Positions 1 to 5,612 of a stretch of 6,395 nt of DNA are shown one piece after another. The stretch spans positions 1-6,395 of the forward strand of contig JAZRGE010000073.1 in NCBI GenBank assembly GCA_045644025.1, written 5' to 3'. The notes under the pieces were generated by a model. That model ran no database searches. It worked only from the letters and a program-made list of their open reading frames with translations, and was not told where the DNA came from. A program made the translations under genes and the position numbers. The stretch is from JAZRGE01 sp045644025. GTDB taxonomy: Bacteria > Bacillota > Clostridia > Oscillospirales > Acutalibacteraceae. Numbering within the stretch: position 1 is the stretch's first letter; each line of letters starts with the position of its first letter.

Positions 1-1419
1 TGCCTTATTGGCGAGCCCGGCGTTGGTAAAACAGCTATTGTGGAAGGCCTTGCACTTAAGATTATCGAAGGCAAGGTTCCTGCCAGACTTATGGATAAAG
101 AGATCTATATGCTTGATCTCACGGCCTTAGTGGCAGGCACACAGTTCAGAGGTCAGTTTGAAAGCCGCCTGAAAGGCCTTGTGGACGAAGTGAAGAAGGC
201 CGGCAATATAATTTTGTTTATTGATGAATTACACAATATTGTTGGTACGGGTGATGCTGAAGGCTCGATGAATGCTGGAAATATTTTGAAGCCCGCTCTT
301 TCCAGAGGCGAGATCAAGGTGATCGGTGCCACCACGTTTAATGAATATCGCAAGTATATAGAAAAGGATGCTGCGTTGGAGCGTAGATTCCAGCCCGTCA
401 CTATTGAGGAACCTTCTGTGGAGCAGGCAATTAATATTCTCAGCGGTGTGAAGGGATATTACGAAGGCCATCACAACGTTAAGATTGATGCCGATATTGT
501 GAATAAGGCGGTTTATCTTTCTGAAAGATATGTGAACGATCGCTTCTTGCCAGATAAGGCTATTGATCTTCTGGATGAAGCCTGCGCATGTGCTGCGCTT
601 CGAAACAGAGCGGTTGATGATCTCTATCTGCTGGATAAGGAACTTGTAGGACTTAATGGGGAAATGCAGGAGCTTGAGCAGGAAACCGAACAGCCCGACT
701 ACGAAAAATTGGCAAACGTGAAATCGCTTATTGCCAAAAAGCAGAGCGATGCCGATGCTCTTCGCAAGAAGATAAAGACTAATTACGTCACCGACGATGA
801 CATCGCCAAGGTGATCGAGTTGTGGACAGGTATTCCGGCTGCAAAGGTTAGGGAGACCGATGCCAAAAGGCTTAATTCCCTTGAAAATGAACTTAAAAAG
901 AAAATTATTGGCCAGGATAAGGCTGTAGCATTGGTAGCTGCCGCCGTGCGCCGCTCCAGAATGCAGATAAGCAGCCGCAGGAGGCCTGCATCCTTCATTT
1001 TCGTTGGCCCCACGGGTGTGGGTAAAACAGAGCTTGTGAAGGTTTTGGCTCAGCAGCTTTTCGATACTCCCGAAACGCTTATCAGGCTGGATATGTCGGA
1101 ATTCATGGAGAAACATTCTGTTTCCAGGATTATCGGAGCGCCTCCCGGATACGTTGGCTATGATGAAGCAGGTCAGCTCACCGAGAAGGTGCGCAGGAAG
1201 CCATATTCTGTTGTGCTTTTCGATGAGATAGAAAAAGCCCATCCCGACGTGCTTAATATTCTTCTTCAGATTTTGGATGAAGGCAAAGTGACTGATGCCC
1301 AAGGCAGGAATGTCAACTTTGAGAACACCGTTATTGTTATGACCTCCAATGCCGGAAACGATAGGTCTGGTAAGGTTATGGGCTGTGGCAAGACTGAAGA
1401 CCAGGCTAACGAAGATTAG
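1..1419 (+). CDS. clpC: ClpC-like AAA+ unfoldase, 5'-partial, ending at an in-frame TAG
   Basis: ATP-dependent Clp protease ATP-binding subunit (Hsp100 class, two AAA+ rings). The family unfolds substrates in the cytoplasm and feeds them to ClpP. The reading frame is open from base 1 and the true start lies upstream. Seen in order: D1 Walker A GEPGVGKT (bases 10-33), D1 pore loop with QFRG where relatives usually have KYRG, D1 Walker B FIDE (D at 223-225), a short coiled middle segment (about 640-780) of ClpC rather than long ClpB type, D2 Walker A GPTGVGKT (1006-1029), D2 pore loop GYVG, D2 Walker B LFDE (1222-1227) and sensor-1 TSN (1342-1350). The N-terminal substrate domain is outside the window. 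The frame stops at TAG 1417-1419, before the D2 arginine finger and sensor 2, so this product alone should lack a working D2. Homology resumes in the same frame after the stop. ClpE or another Hsp100 paralogue is possible; the Hsp100 assignment is secure, the letter less so. Confidence 0.93.
   Translation, partial: CLIGEPGVGKTAIVEGLALKIIEGKVPARLMDKEIYMLDLTALVAGTQFRGQFESRLKGLVDEVKKAGNIILFIDELHNIVGTGDAEGSMNAGNILKPALSRGEIKVIGATTFNEYRKYIEKDAALERRFQPVTIEEPSVEQAINILSGVKGYYEGHHNVKIDADIVNKAVYLSERYVNDRFLPDKAIDLLDEACACAALRNRAVDDLYLLDKELVGLNGEMQELEQETEQPDYEKLANVKSLIAKKQSDADALRKKIKTNYVTDDDIAKVIELWTGIPAAKVRETDAKRLNSLENELKKKIIGQDKAVALVAAAVRRSRMQISSRRRPASFIFVGPTGVGKTELVKVLAQQLFDTPETLIRLDMSEFMEKHSVSRIIGAPPGYVGYDEAGQLTEKVRRKPYSVVLFDEIEKAHPDVLNILLQILDEGKVTDAQGRNVNFENTVIVMTSNAGNDRSGKVMGCGKTEDQANED
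1417..1419 (+). other. In-frame amber codon interrupting the Clp gene
   Basis: TAG falls between GAT and ATG in the same frame that encodes Clp protein on both sides, with no base gained or lost. In relatives the alignment column usually holds a basic residue (Lys in Bacillus subtilis ClpC as I recall it, in DKVM before the RPEF motif), so a single A-to-T change from AAG would produce it; CAG to TAG is the other one-step route. The next codons are ATG ATG, which gives a TAGATG stop-start junction. Confidence 0.9.
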
Positions 1420-1773
1420 ATGATGAGGGCTCTTGAAAACTTCCTGCGCCCCGAATTTATCGGCAGAGTGGATGAAGTTGTTGTGTTCCGCCAGCTGGAT
1501 GAAGATAACTTTATTCAAATAGCCAAGTTGGTTATAGATGAGCTTGTGCCCGTGCTTAAAGAGAAGGGCATTGAACTTGATTGCCCGAAGAGTGTATATA
1601 AATATGTAGGCAAGAAGGCTTTTGGCGGCAAACGCGGTGCCAGAGATCTTCGCAGAATCGTGCGCACCGAAATTGAGGATAAGATCGTTGATGAACTTAT
1701 CAAAAAGGGCGGCGGAAAGATCAGCAAAATCACGCTTGCGGCAGGAGAAGATATCTCTGTGGAAGCGGAGTGA
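1420..1773 (+). CDS. clpC: C-terminal part of the ClpC-like unfoldase (D2 small domain), after the TAG
   Basis: This 117-codon frame is the direct continuation of the upstream Clp gene. It holds the D2 lid: RPEF (residues 10-13), arginine-finger Arg16 in GRVDE (relatives have NRIDE, so the usual Asn is Gly) and the sensor-2 GARDLRR (73-79), followed by the normal acidic Clp C-terminus and a TGA stop. It has no Walker motif and could not act as an ATPase alone. The first ATG directly follows the amber stop. I see no good Shine-Dalgarno at proper spacing, so translation would need reinitiation, readthrough, or a sequence in which the TAG is an error. No decay is visible: codons stay sensible and motifs intact, which argues for a very recent nonsense change, a base-call error or a functional split. 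Confidence 0.8.
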   Translation: MMRALENFLRPEFIGRVDEVVVFRQLDEDNFIQIAKLVIDELVPVLKEKGIELDCPKSVYKYVGKKAFGGKRGARDLRRIVRTEIEDKIVDELIKKGGGKISKITLAAGEDISVEAE

Positions 1774-1790
1774 TTTTCTTCAAAAAGGGG

Positions 1791-1819
1791 TTGACTAACA
1801 ACGATTGTTGTGATAAAAT
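1791..1819 (+). promoter_or_regulatory. Sigma-A promoter of the tRNA-Gly gene
   Basis: The -35 box is TTGACT (1791-1796) and the -10 box TAAAAT (1814-1819), separated by 17 bases. A TG at 1811-1812 makes an extended -10. Transcription should start near 1826, about 13 bases before the tRNA. It lies just after the Clp stop, where I see no terminator, so Clp read-through is possible. Confidence 0.8.
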
Positions 1820-1833
1820 ACAACTCGTTGTTA
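1796..1833. repeat. 9-bp inverted repeat bracketing the tRNA -10 box
   Basis: TAACAACGA (1796-1804) is perfectly inverted as TCGTTGTTA (1825-1833), with 20 bases between. Each arm also takes part in a smaller local palindrome: ACAAC-4-GTTGT (1798-1811) and ACAAC-2-GTTGT (1820-1831). The arms lie in the promoter spacer and at the expected transcription start, so the -10 box sits between them. This could be an operator for a dimeric regulator or chance; no regulator is identified. Confidence 0.55.
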
Positions 1834-1838
1834 ACCTT

Positions 1839-1912
1839 GCGGGTGTGGTTCAATGGTAGAACTCCAGCCTTCCAAGCTGGTAACGTGGGTTCGATTCCCA
1901 TCACCCGCTCCA
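1839..1912 (+). tRNA. tRNA-Gly, anticodon TCC
   Basis: Full cloverleaf. The acceptor stem GCGGGTG (1839-1845) pairs perfectly with CACCCGC (1902-1908); discriminator T is 1909 and the 3' CCA (1910-1912) is encoded. The anticodon stem CCAGC/GCTGG (1864-1868, 1876-1880) closes the loop CTTCCAA with anticodon TCC at 1871-1873, which reads GGA and GGG, and other GGN codons if wobble is relaxed. The T-arm is GTGGG-TTCGATT-CCCAT with one G-T pair, and the D-arm contains the typical GGTTCAATGGTAGA. It has its own promoter and terminator and stands as a single-gene unit. Confidence 0.97.
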
Positions 1913-1913
1913 G

Positions 1914-1945
1914 AATCGGCAGACTAATCGGTCTGCCGATTTTTT
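1914..1945 (+). terminator. Rho-independent terminator of tRNA-Gly
   Basis: An 11-bp perfect stem, AATCGGCAGAC (1914-1924) with GTCTGCCGATT (1931-1941), a 6-base loop and a T-run of six (1940-1945). It begins two bases after the encoded CCA, so the primary transcript needs only a short 3' trim. Confidence 0.93.
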
Positions 1946-1946
1946 G

Positions 1947-1974
1947 TTGCATTACAGATAAAATATGCTATAAT
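1947..1974 (+). promoter_or_regulatory. Promoter of the P-loop kinase / methyltransferase operon
   Basis: The -10 TATAAT (1969-1974) carries an extended TG at 1966-1967. The -35 TTGCAT (1947-1952) is 16 bases upstream and overlaps the end of the tRNA terminator. Transcription would start near 1981, leaving a leader of only about 14 bases with the Shine-Dalgarno AAAGGAG (1981-1987) at its very 5' end. Confidence 0.65.
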
Positions 1975-1994
1975 CCAATCAAAGGAGTGATAGG

Positions 1995-2510
1995 ATGATT
2001 ATTATGATTGCCGGAGCCTCCCATGTGGGCAAAACACTTTTGGCGCAAAAATTGCTTGAAAGATATAATTATCCTTACCTATCCATAGATCATCTTAAAA
2101 TGGGGCTTATTCGCAGTGGAAACACCTCTCTTAATCCATTGAGTGATGATAGTGAGCTCACGGTATATCTTTGGCCGATAGTGCGTGAAATGATAAAGAC
2201 AGCTATCGAGAACGAACAGAATCTTATTGTTGAGGGCTGCTACATTCCATTTGATTGGCAAAATGATTTTGATGAACAATATATTTCTAATATAAAATAC
2301 GTTTGTCTTGTGATGAGCGAAGGATATATTAGGAACAATTTTGCCGATATAAAAAGATATGCCAATGTGGTGGAGAAACGTTTGGACGACAGTGATTGCA
2401 CCATGGAAAGCGTATTGATGGATAATGCTGAGGTTCTCAGCCGAGCAAAAGAGCATAATGTGAATATTTTGATGATAGACGATATTTACAACGCTGATTT
2501 TAGATTATAA
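1995..2510 (+). CDS. P-loop kinase-like NTPase (adenylate-kinase / 2-phosphoglycerate-kinase-like)
   Basis: A 171-residue soluble protein with a P-loop at its N-terminus: Walker A GASHVGKT (residues 7-14) after one hydrophobic beta strand. SIDH (30-33) fits a substrate-binding strand end, and IVEG (78-81) ends a hydrophobic strand in the Walker B position. Size and order fit the small-molecule kinase branch of P-loop NTPases. I recall close relatives in clostridial genomes annotated as AAA ATPase, adenylate kinase or 2-phosphoglycerate kinase, none with a tested substrate that I know of, so I assign phosphotransfer in general and no substrate. The start is fixed by AAAGGAG seven bases before ATG. 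It ends 20 bases before the methyltransferase and probably shares its transcript. A zeta-toxin-type kinase is an alternative, but no antitoxin partner is seen. Confidence 0.85.
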   Translation: MIIMIAGASHVGKTLLAQKLLERYNYPYLSIDHLKMGLIRSGNTSLNPLSDDSELTVYLWPIVREMIKTAIENEQNLIVEGCYIPFDWQNDFDEQYISNIKYVCLVMSEGYIRNNFADIKRYANVVEKRLDDSDCTMESVLMDNAEVLSRAKEHNVNILMIDDIYNADFRL

Positions 2511-2518
2511 AACGAAGC

Positions 2519-2524
2519 AGGTGA
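2519..2524 (+). promoter_or_regulatory. Ribosome binding site that fixes the TTG start of the methyltransferase
   Basis: AGGTGA lies six bases before TTG 2531-2533. No ATG in this frame precedes the conserved N-terminal YDDMASNYD segment, and the next ATG (2561) would remove part of it, so TTG is the best-supported start. Confidence 0.7.
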
Positions 2525-2530
2525 TTTGGA

Positions 2531-3286
2531 TTGGATATCGTTCAGAAATTTTATGATGATATGGCTTCAAACTACGATAAGCTTTTTGCTGATTGGCAGG
2601 CCACCACAAAGGAGCAGGCCGATATTATTGATAAAATATTTAATAGATTTGGGCTTGGAAAGGATAGCAATGTTCTTGATTGTGCGTGCGGGATCGGCAC
2701 TCAAGCGATTGGCCTTGCAAGGCTGGGTTATAATGTTTGGGCTTCGGATCTGAGCGAAGGAGAATTGCAGGAAGCAAAGAATAGAGCTGAAGCAGCCGGA
2801 GTTGAAATAGATTTCAGACAGGCGGATTTTTGCAAGCTGGCCCAAAGATTCGAGCGTCAGTTTGAGGCTGTTATTGCTATGGATAATGCTTTGCCTCATA
2901 TGCTCAGCGTAGAGTCGCTAAAGCTTGCCGTGGAAAGTATGATTGGCAGAATTAAGCAGAGTGGATTGTTTGTGGCGAGCATAAGAGATTACGATGCTGT
3001 GCTTGAGCAAAAACCTGCAGGTACAAGCCCATATATTCACAAAGTGGAAAACGGCCAAAGAATTTCTTTTCAAACCTGGGATTGGAACGACGATCGCTAT
3101 AAACTAGTCCAATATATTATTGAAGATACGGATAGATTGACCGTGAATAAATATGAATGCGAATACAGAGCAACGAAAAGGGAAGAGATTACTAATCTTC
3201 TCCTAAACAGCGGCTGCTCTAAAGCGGAGTGGCTGTTCCCTGATGAAACAGGATTTTATCAGCCGATTGTTGTTGCCGTTAAATAA
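2531..3286 (+). CDS. Class I SAM-dependent methyltransferase
   Basis: A 251-residue Rossmann-fold methyltransferase that should transfer the methyl group of S-adenosylmethionine to an unknown acceptor. Seen: an N-terminal YDDMASNYD segment (8-16), motif I VLDCACGIGT (48-57) for SAM binding, acidic Asp73 at the end of strand 2 (for the SAM ribose), QADF (97-100) as motif III, AMDNALPHM (116-124) as motif IV, and a C-terminal ETGFYQPIV segment. The overall pattern resembles glycine/sarcosine N-methyltransferase-like and UbiE-like small-molecule enzymes, but no substrate motif lets me choose. It uses a TTG start with AGGTGA six bases upstream. It lies 20 bases after the P-loop kinase gene, without a promoter between, and is followed at once by a terminator, so the two probably form an operon; a joint role in modifying one metabolite is only a guess. 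Confidence 0.9.
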   Translation: MDIVQKFYDDMASNYDKLFADWQATTKEQADIIDKIFNRFGLGKDSNVLDCACGIGTQAIGLARLGYNVWASDLSEGELQEAKNRAEAAGVEIDFRQADFCKLAQRFERQFEAVIAMDNALPHMLSVESLKLAVESMIGRIKQSGLFVASIRDYDAVLEQKPAGTSPYIHKVENGQRISFQTWDWNDDRYKLVQYIIEDTDRLTVNKYECEYRATKREEITNLLLNSGCSKAEWLFPDETGFYQPIVVAVK

Positions 3287-3311
3287 AAAAGCGCCCTAAG
3301 GCGCTTTTTTT
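3285..3311. terminator. Bidirectional terminator between converging methyltransferase and ypeB genes
   Basis: GCGCC (3291-3295), loop CTAA, GGCGC (3300-3304), flanked by six A (3285-3290) and seven T (3305-3311), so the structure works on both strands. On the minus strand the TAA stop of ypeB (3312-3310) lies at the base of the A/T flank, leaving no spacer between coding region and terminator. Confidence 0.92.
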
Positions 3312-4773
3312 ATTTTGTCATTGTGCCGCCATCTGCCCGCAGAACTATTTGTATATCACGCTCGGCCAGATTGTTGGCATCTATATACACGAGATATTCC
3401 CGATCACCAATCCCCGTGCAATAGAATTCGTAGCAATGGAATTCCTCCAGCGTGCCCGGAGAGGGGATGAGCACTTCATCAACAGAAATCACGTTCAATT
3501 TATCCGAGAGTATGGCTCGTGCCTGAGCCTCGCTGTGGGTTGGCAAAGGAATTGTGCGCGGTGTGTGGTTCATAATATATCCTGTGGATTCAAACATTAT
3601 CACTTCACCCGTGTCCATTGCAACACCCACCTTTATAAGATCGGTGTAGCAAATTGTATTTCCTTGGGTGTAGGCCAAATTAACGGTGCACATTCCTTCG
3701 TCGGTGAAGTAGTAGCTTTCGGTAAAGCTGTTATCACTGAATCGTCCCACAAATGATATAGCCTTTTCCACCGCTTCATTGTAATTGATTTTGCTTGTTG
3801 GTATCTCCCTGAATTTTCTGTAGTATGCCACGTAGCCGCCTTTTGCGGTAACAGATATGGTGAAATCCTTTCCGCTAAAGCGGTAGCACCTTATTCTGCC
3901 ATCTTCGCTGCCGTCATAAGCGATGGAATCTTGATCGATTTCCAAAAATTCCGCAGCAATTTTCATGGCTTGTTCCTTTGTTATCTCTGCCTTTCCTTCC
4001 AATAAAACGGGGCTGGCTTTTAGAATGTGATCGGAAAAAGGTCCATCATATAAAAGGGAAGGATAGGAAGTGAAGGTGTCTTCCAAATGATAAACTGCAT
4101 CACCAAAAACACTTTGAAAATCTATTGTATTTATGATGCCGACCGTTTCCTTGCTCCATTTTCCTCCTTCTTCGTATTCGGCAGCAATGTTTCTGAGTGC
4201 GGCCGAAAGATCTGCTGCGCTTTTTTGCAGACTTATTAAATTATCTTTTTCGGTGCTTTCGATCGAGCCGCCTGAAACGGCCTTTTCGGCCAATGAGGCG
4301 GAATAATCACCGGCTTGAGAAAGGAATTTGTTTATCTGCTCCAGCGCTTGCCCATTGGATGGCAGAGCAGAAAGGTGGGCTTTGGCGGCGGTTGCATCCT
4401 TTAATATATCTGCCGATAGAGAGCTCAGAAAAGATGGCGAAGAAGCGTAGATCGCCTTTTCTAAGGAAATTTCAATGTTTTCAATTCCTGCGCACAGTTC
4501 GTCCAGAGAGTGCTGATAGGTGTTTTCGATATTTATTCTCAGCATTTTATTTTCGCGGCATTTAATGGCAATAAAACCGCCCAACACGGCAAATGCCGCC
4601 AAAACAAAAGTGATTATGCGTATAAGGCATCGTCCTCTAAGAAATTTATCTTTCATTCTGATCAGTTCTCCCTTTATGATGTTGTAATTATCGGCGGAAT
4701 AGGAATTGCTTCGTAGTTTGATTATAAGACCAAAAAGATTTTTGGCGCCCTGCAATATAAGCAACCTGGGCAT
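3310..4773 (-). CDS. ypeB: Spore germination protein YpeB
   Basis: In Bacillus, YpeB is a spore membrane protein that is needed for the cortex-lytic enzyme SleB to be placed and held stable; its PepSY domains are thought to restrain the enzyme. Seen in the 487-residue form: an unusual 39-residue basic leader, a membrane anchor (about 50-70) after FLRGR, a helical YpeB_N region starting NTYQHSLDEL, and three PepSY-like repeats (about 262-325, 328-405, 410-480) including EQAMKIAAEFL and EAVEKAISFV. The start at 4773 is chosen because AAAGGAG sits seven bases upstream. An ATG at 4656 (MKDKFL, weaker GGGAG about 11 bases away) would give 448 residues, matching the roughly 450 of B. subtilis YpeB, and remains a real alternative. 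Frame also stays open upstream to 4851 without a ribosome site. No sleB is adjacent within the window, and I could not find a convincing sigma-G promoter. Confidence 0.9.
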   Translation of the reverse strand: MPRLLILQGAKNLFGLIIKLRSNSYSADNYNIIKGELIRMKDKFLRGRCLIRIITFVLAAFAVLGGFIAIKCRENKMLRINIENTYQHSLDELCAGIENIEISLEKAIYASSPSFLSSLSADILKDATAAKAHLSALPSNGQALEQINKFLSQAGDYSASLAEKAVSGGSIESTEKDNLISLQKSAADLSAALRNIAAEYEEGGKWSKETVGIINTIDFQSVFGDAVYHLEDTFTSYPSLLYDGPFSDHILKASPVLLEGKAEITKEQAMKIAAEFLEIDQDSIAYDGSEDGRIRCYRFSGKDFTISVTAKGGYVAYYRKFREIPTSKINYNEAVEKAISFVGRFSDNSFTESYYFTDEGMCTVNLAYTQGNTICYTDLIKVGVAMDTGEVIMFESTGYIMNHTPRTIPLPTHSEAQARAILSDKLNVISVDEVLIPSPGTLEEFHCYEFYCTGIGDREYLVYIDANNLAERDIQIVLRADGGTMTK

Positions 4774-4780
4774 ATCCATT

Positions 4781-4787
4781 CTCCTTT
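4781..4787 (-). promoter_or_regulatory. Ribosome binding site supporting the 4773 start of ypeB
   Basis: Read on the minus strand this is AAAGGAG, seven bases before ATG 4773-4771. A second ATG at 4779-4777 is too close to use it. This is the main reason for preferring the long form of YpeB over the ATG at 4656. Confidence 0.65.
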
Positions 4788-4795
4788 GACTCGGC

Positions 4796-4812
4796 TTGAC
4801 ATTATTCGTCAA
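4796..4812. repeat. TTGAC-N7-GTCAA dyad in the ypeB/yfbR intergenic region
   Basis: TTGAC (4796-4800) and GTCAA (4808-4812) form a perfect 5-bp dyad. The left arm is part of the -35 box of the yfbR promoter, and the site lies 23 bases upstream of the ypeB start, so a bound protein could affect both divergent genes. Short dyads arise by chance; no regulator is known here. Confidence 0.4.
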
Positions 4813-4823
4813 CAGAGTATAAT
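4796..4823 (+). promoter_or_regulatory. Sigma-A promoter of yfbR
   Basis: Consensus boxes TTGACA (4796-4801) and TATAAT (4818-4823), 16 bases apart. Transcription should begin near 4830, giving a leader of about 73 bases. A second TTGACA at 4860-4865 has only TTATAC or TATACC at 13-14 bases and is less likely to work. Confidence 0.75.
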
Positions 4824-4902
4824 TAGAAACATAGATTTGCTTGGATAACACTGATTATTTTGACATTTTTTATTAACATTATACCTAAAAGGATGAATAG
4901 TT

Positions 4903-5481
4903 ATGGCAAACAACCATTTTTTTGCGATGCTTGGCCGAATGAAATATATTTGCAGATGGGGCTTAATGCGCAGCACCCGCACTGAGACATTAAGTGAACA
5001 CACTTTGGATACTGCCTTTATTGCACATGCTCTTGCTGTGATAAAAAACAAGCGTTTCGGCGGAAGGCTAAACGTTGAGAAAGTGGTGCTTCATGCCCTT
5101 TATCACGATGCCACCGAGATCATCACGGGCGATCTTCCCACCCCCGTGAAATATTATGATAATGATATAAAGAAATCATATAAGCGCCTGGAGGCACAGG
5201 CGGGGGAAAGGCTTGCAAGGCTTTTGCCCGAAGATATGAGGGAAGAATTTGAATCTTATCTTGGTGCAGCTGATGACGAGACTGAAAAGATCGTTAAGGC
5301 CGCCGATAAGCTTTCGGCGCTTATTAAATGCAACGAAGAACTGCAAATGAACAACAGAGAGTTTGCTTGCGCTAAGGAAACTGTTCTTAGCTCTCTGGAA
5401 CAAATGGATATGCCCGAACTTAAGGTGTTTATGGAAGAGTTTCTGCCTTCCTATGGGCTTTCTTTGGATGAGCAAAAGTAG
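4903..5481 (+). CDS. yfbR: 5'-deoxynucleotidase YfbR (HD-domain)
   Basis: Cytoplasmic metal-dependent phosphohydrolase that removes phosphate from deoxyribonucleoside 5'-monophosphates (EC 3.1.3.89 family), helping to balance or clean dNMP pools. The 192-residue product follows Escherichia coli YfbR (199 residues) closely from end to end. The HD-type metal ligands are all present: His33 in SEHT, His68-Asp69 in YHDATE and Asp135 in AADK; Glu72 and Asp77 (GDLPTPVKY) complete the active site, and Arg18-Trp19 match the positions tied to substrate choice. The start ATG has AAAAGGATGA (4887-4896) upstream, and the N-terminus HFFAMLGRMK matches the family start. It is transcribed away from ypeB from its own promoter and is followed by no clear terminator, only an AT-rich 46-base gap before the next promoter. 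Its stop is TAG, at the expected family length. Confidence 0.96.
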   Translation: MANNHFFAMLGRMKYICRWGLMRSTRTETLSEHTLDTAFIAHALAVIKNKRFGGRLNVEKVVLHALYHDATEIITGDLPTPVKYYDNDIKKSYKRLEAQAGERLARLLPEDMREEFESYLGAADDETEKIVKAADKLSALIKCNEELQMNNREFACAKETVLSSLEQMDMPELKVFMEEFLPSYGLSLDEQK

Positions 5482-5527
5482 AAATGCGGTGTAATTTTTT
5501 TGAAACTATATCGTAATCTTTGTGTAA

Positions 5528-5556
5528 TTGACAAAACAGCATCAAAATTGTATTAT
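5528..5556 (+). promoter_or_regulatory. Near-consensus sigma-A promoter of the pseudokinase gene
   Basis: TTGACA (5528-5533), 17-base spacer, TATTAT (5551-5556). Start expected near 5563, giving a leader of about 50 bases that contains a small GGCA/TGCC hairpin (5586-5596) just before the ribosome site. A further TATAAT at 5567-5572 lacks a -35 partner. GTGTAATT occurs twice, at 5489-5496 and 5522-5529, 33 bases apart, the second copy overlapping the -35 box. Confidence 0.8.
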
Positions 5557-5612
5557 ATTGTAGAAGTATAATGTGAAATCTATCAGGCATTTTGCCGGAA
5601 TGGAGTAAGCAT

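Noticed and set aside
229..1518. A 429-codon open frame on the minus strand, opposite the Clp gene
   Set aside because: The plus strand encodes clear Clp motifs over the whole stretch. The antisense product has no recognisable domain and no ribosome site, so it is a codon-usage shadow.
1515..1952. A 145-codon minus-strand frame over the Clp 3' end and tRNA
   Set aside because: Its central part is the reverse translation of tRNA-Gly (MGIEPTLPAWKAG-type peptide), a well-known false protein found wherever this tRNA occurs.
1810..1998. A 62-codon plus-strand frame across the tRNA and its terminator
   Set aside because: It contains the entire tRNA and terminator hairpin and has no homology as a protein.
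2526..2753. A 75-codon plus-strand frame starting at TTG 2526
   Set aside because: It overlaps the methyltransferase in another frame, which has motif I and a better-spaced ribosome site.
3349..4716. Several plus-strand frames (3349-3756, 4197-4565, 4510-4716) opposite ypeB
   Set aside because: They lie wholly within ypeB on the other strand, have no motifs and no ribosome sites.
4780..4880. Possible sigma-G promoter for ypeB
   Set aside because: The only -10-like match on the minus strand (TATACTC) has no -35-like element at 16-18 bases, so I do not list it.
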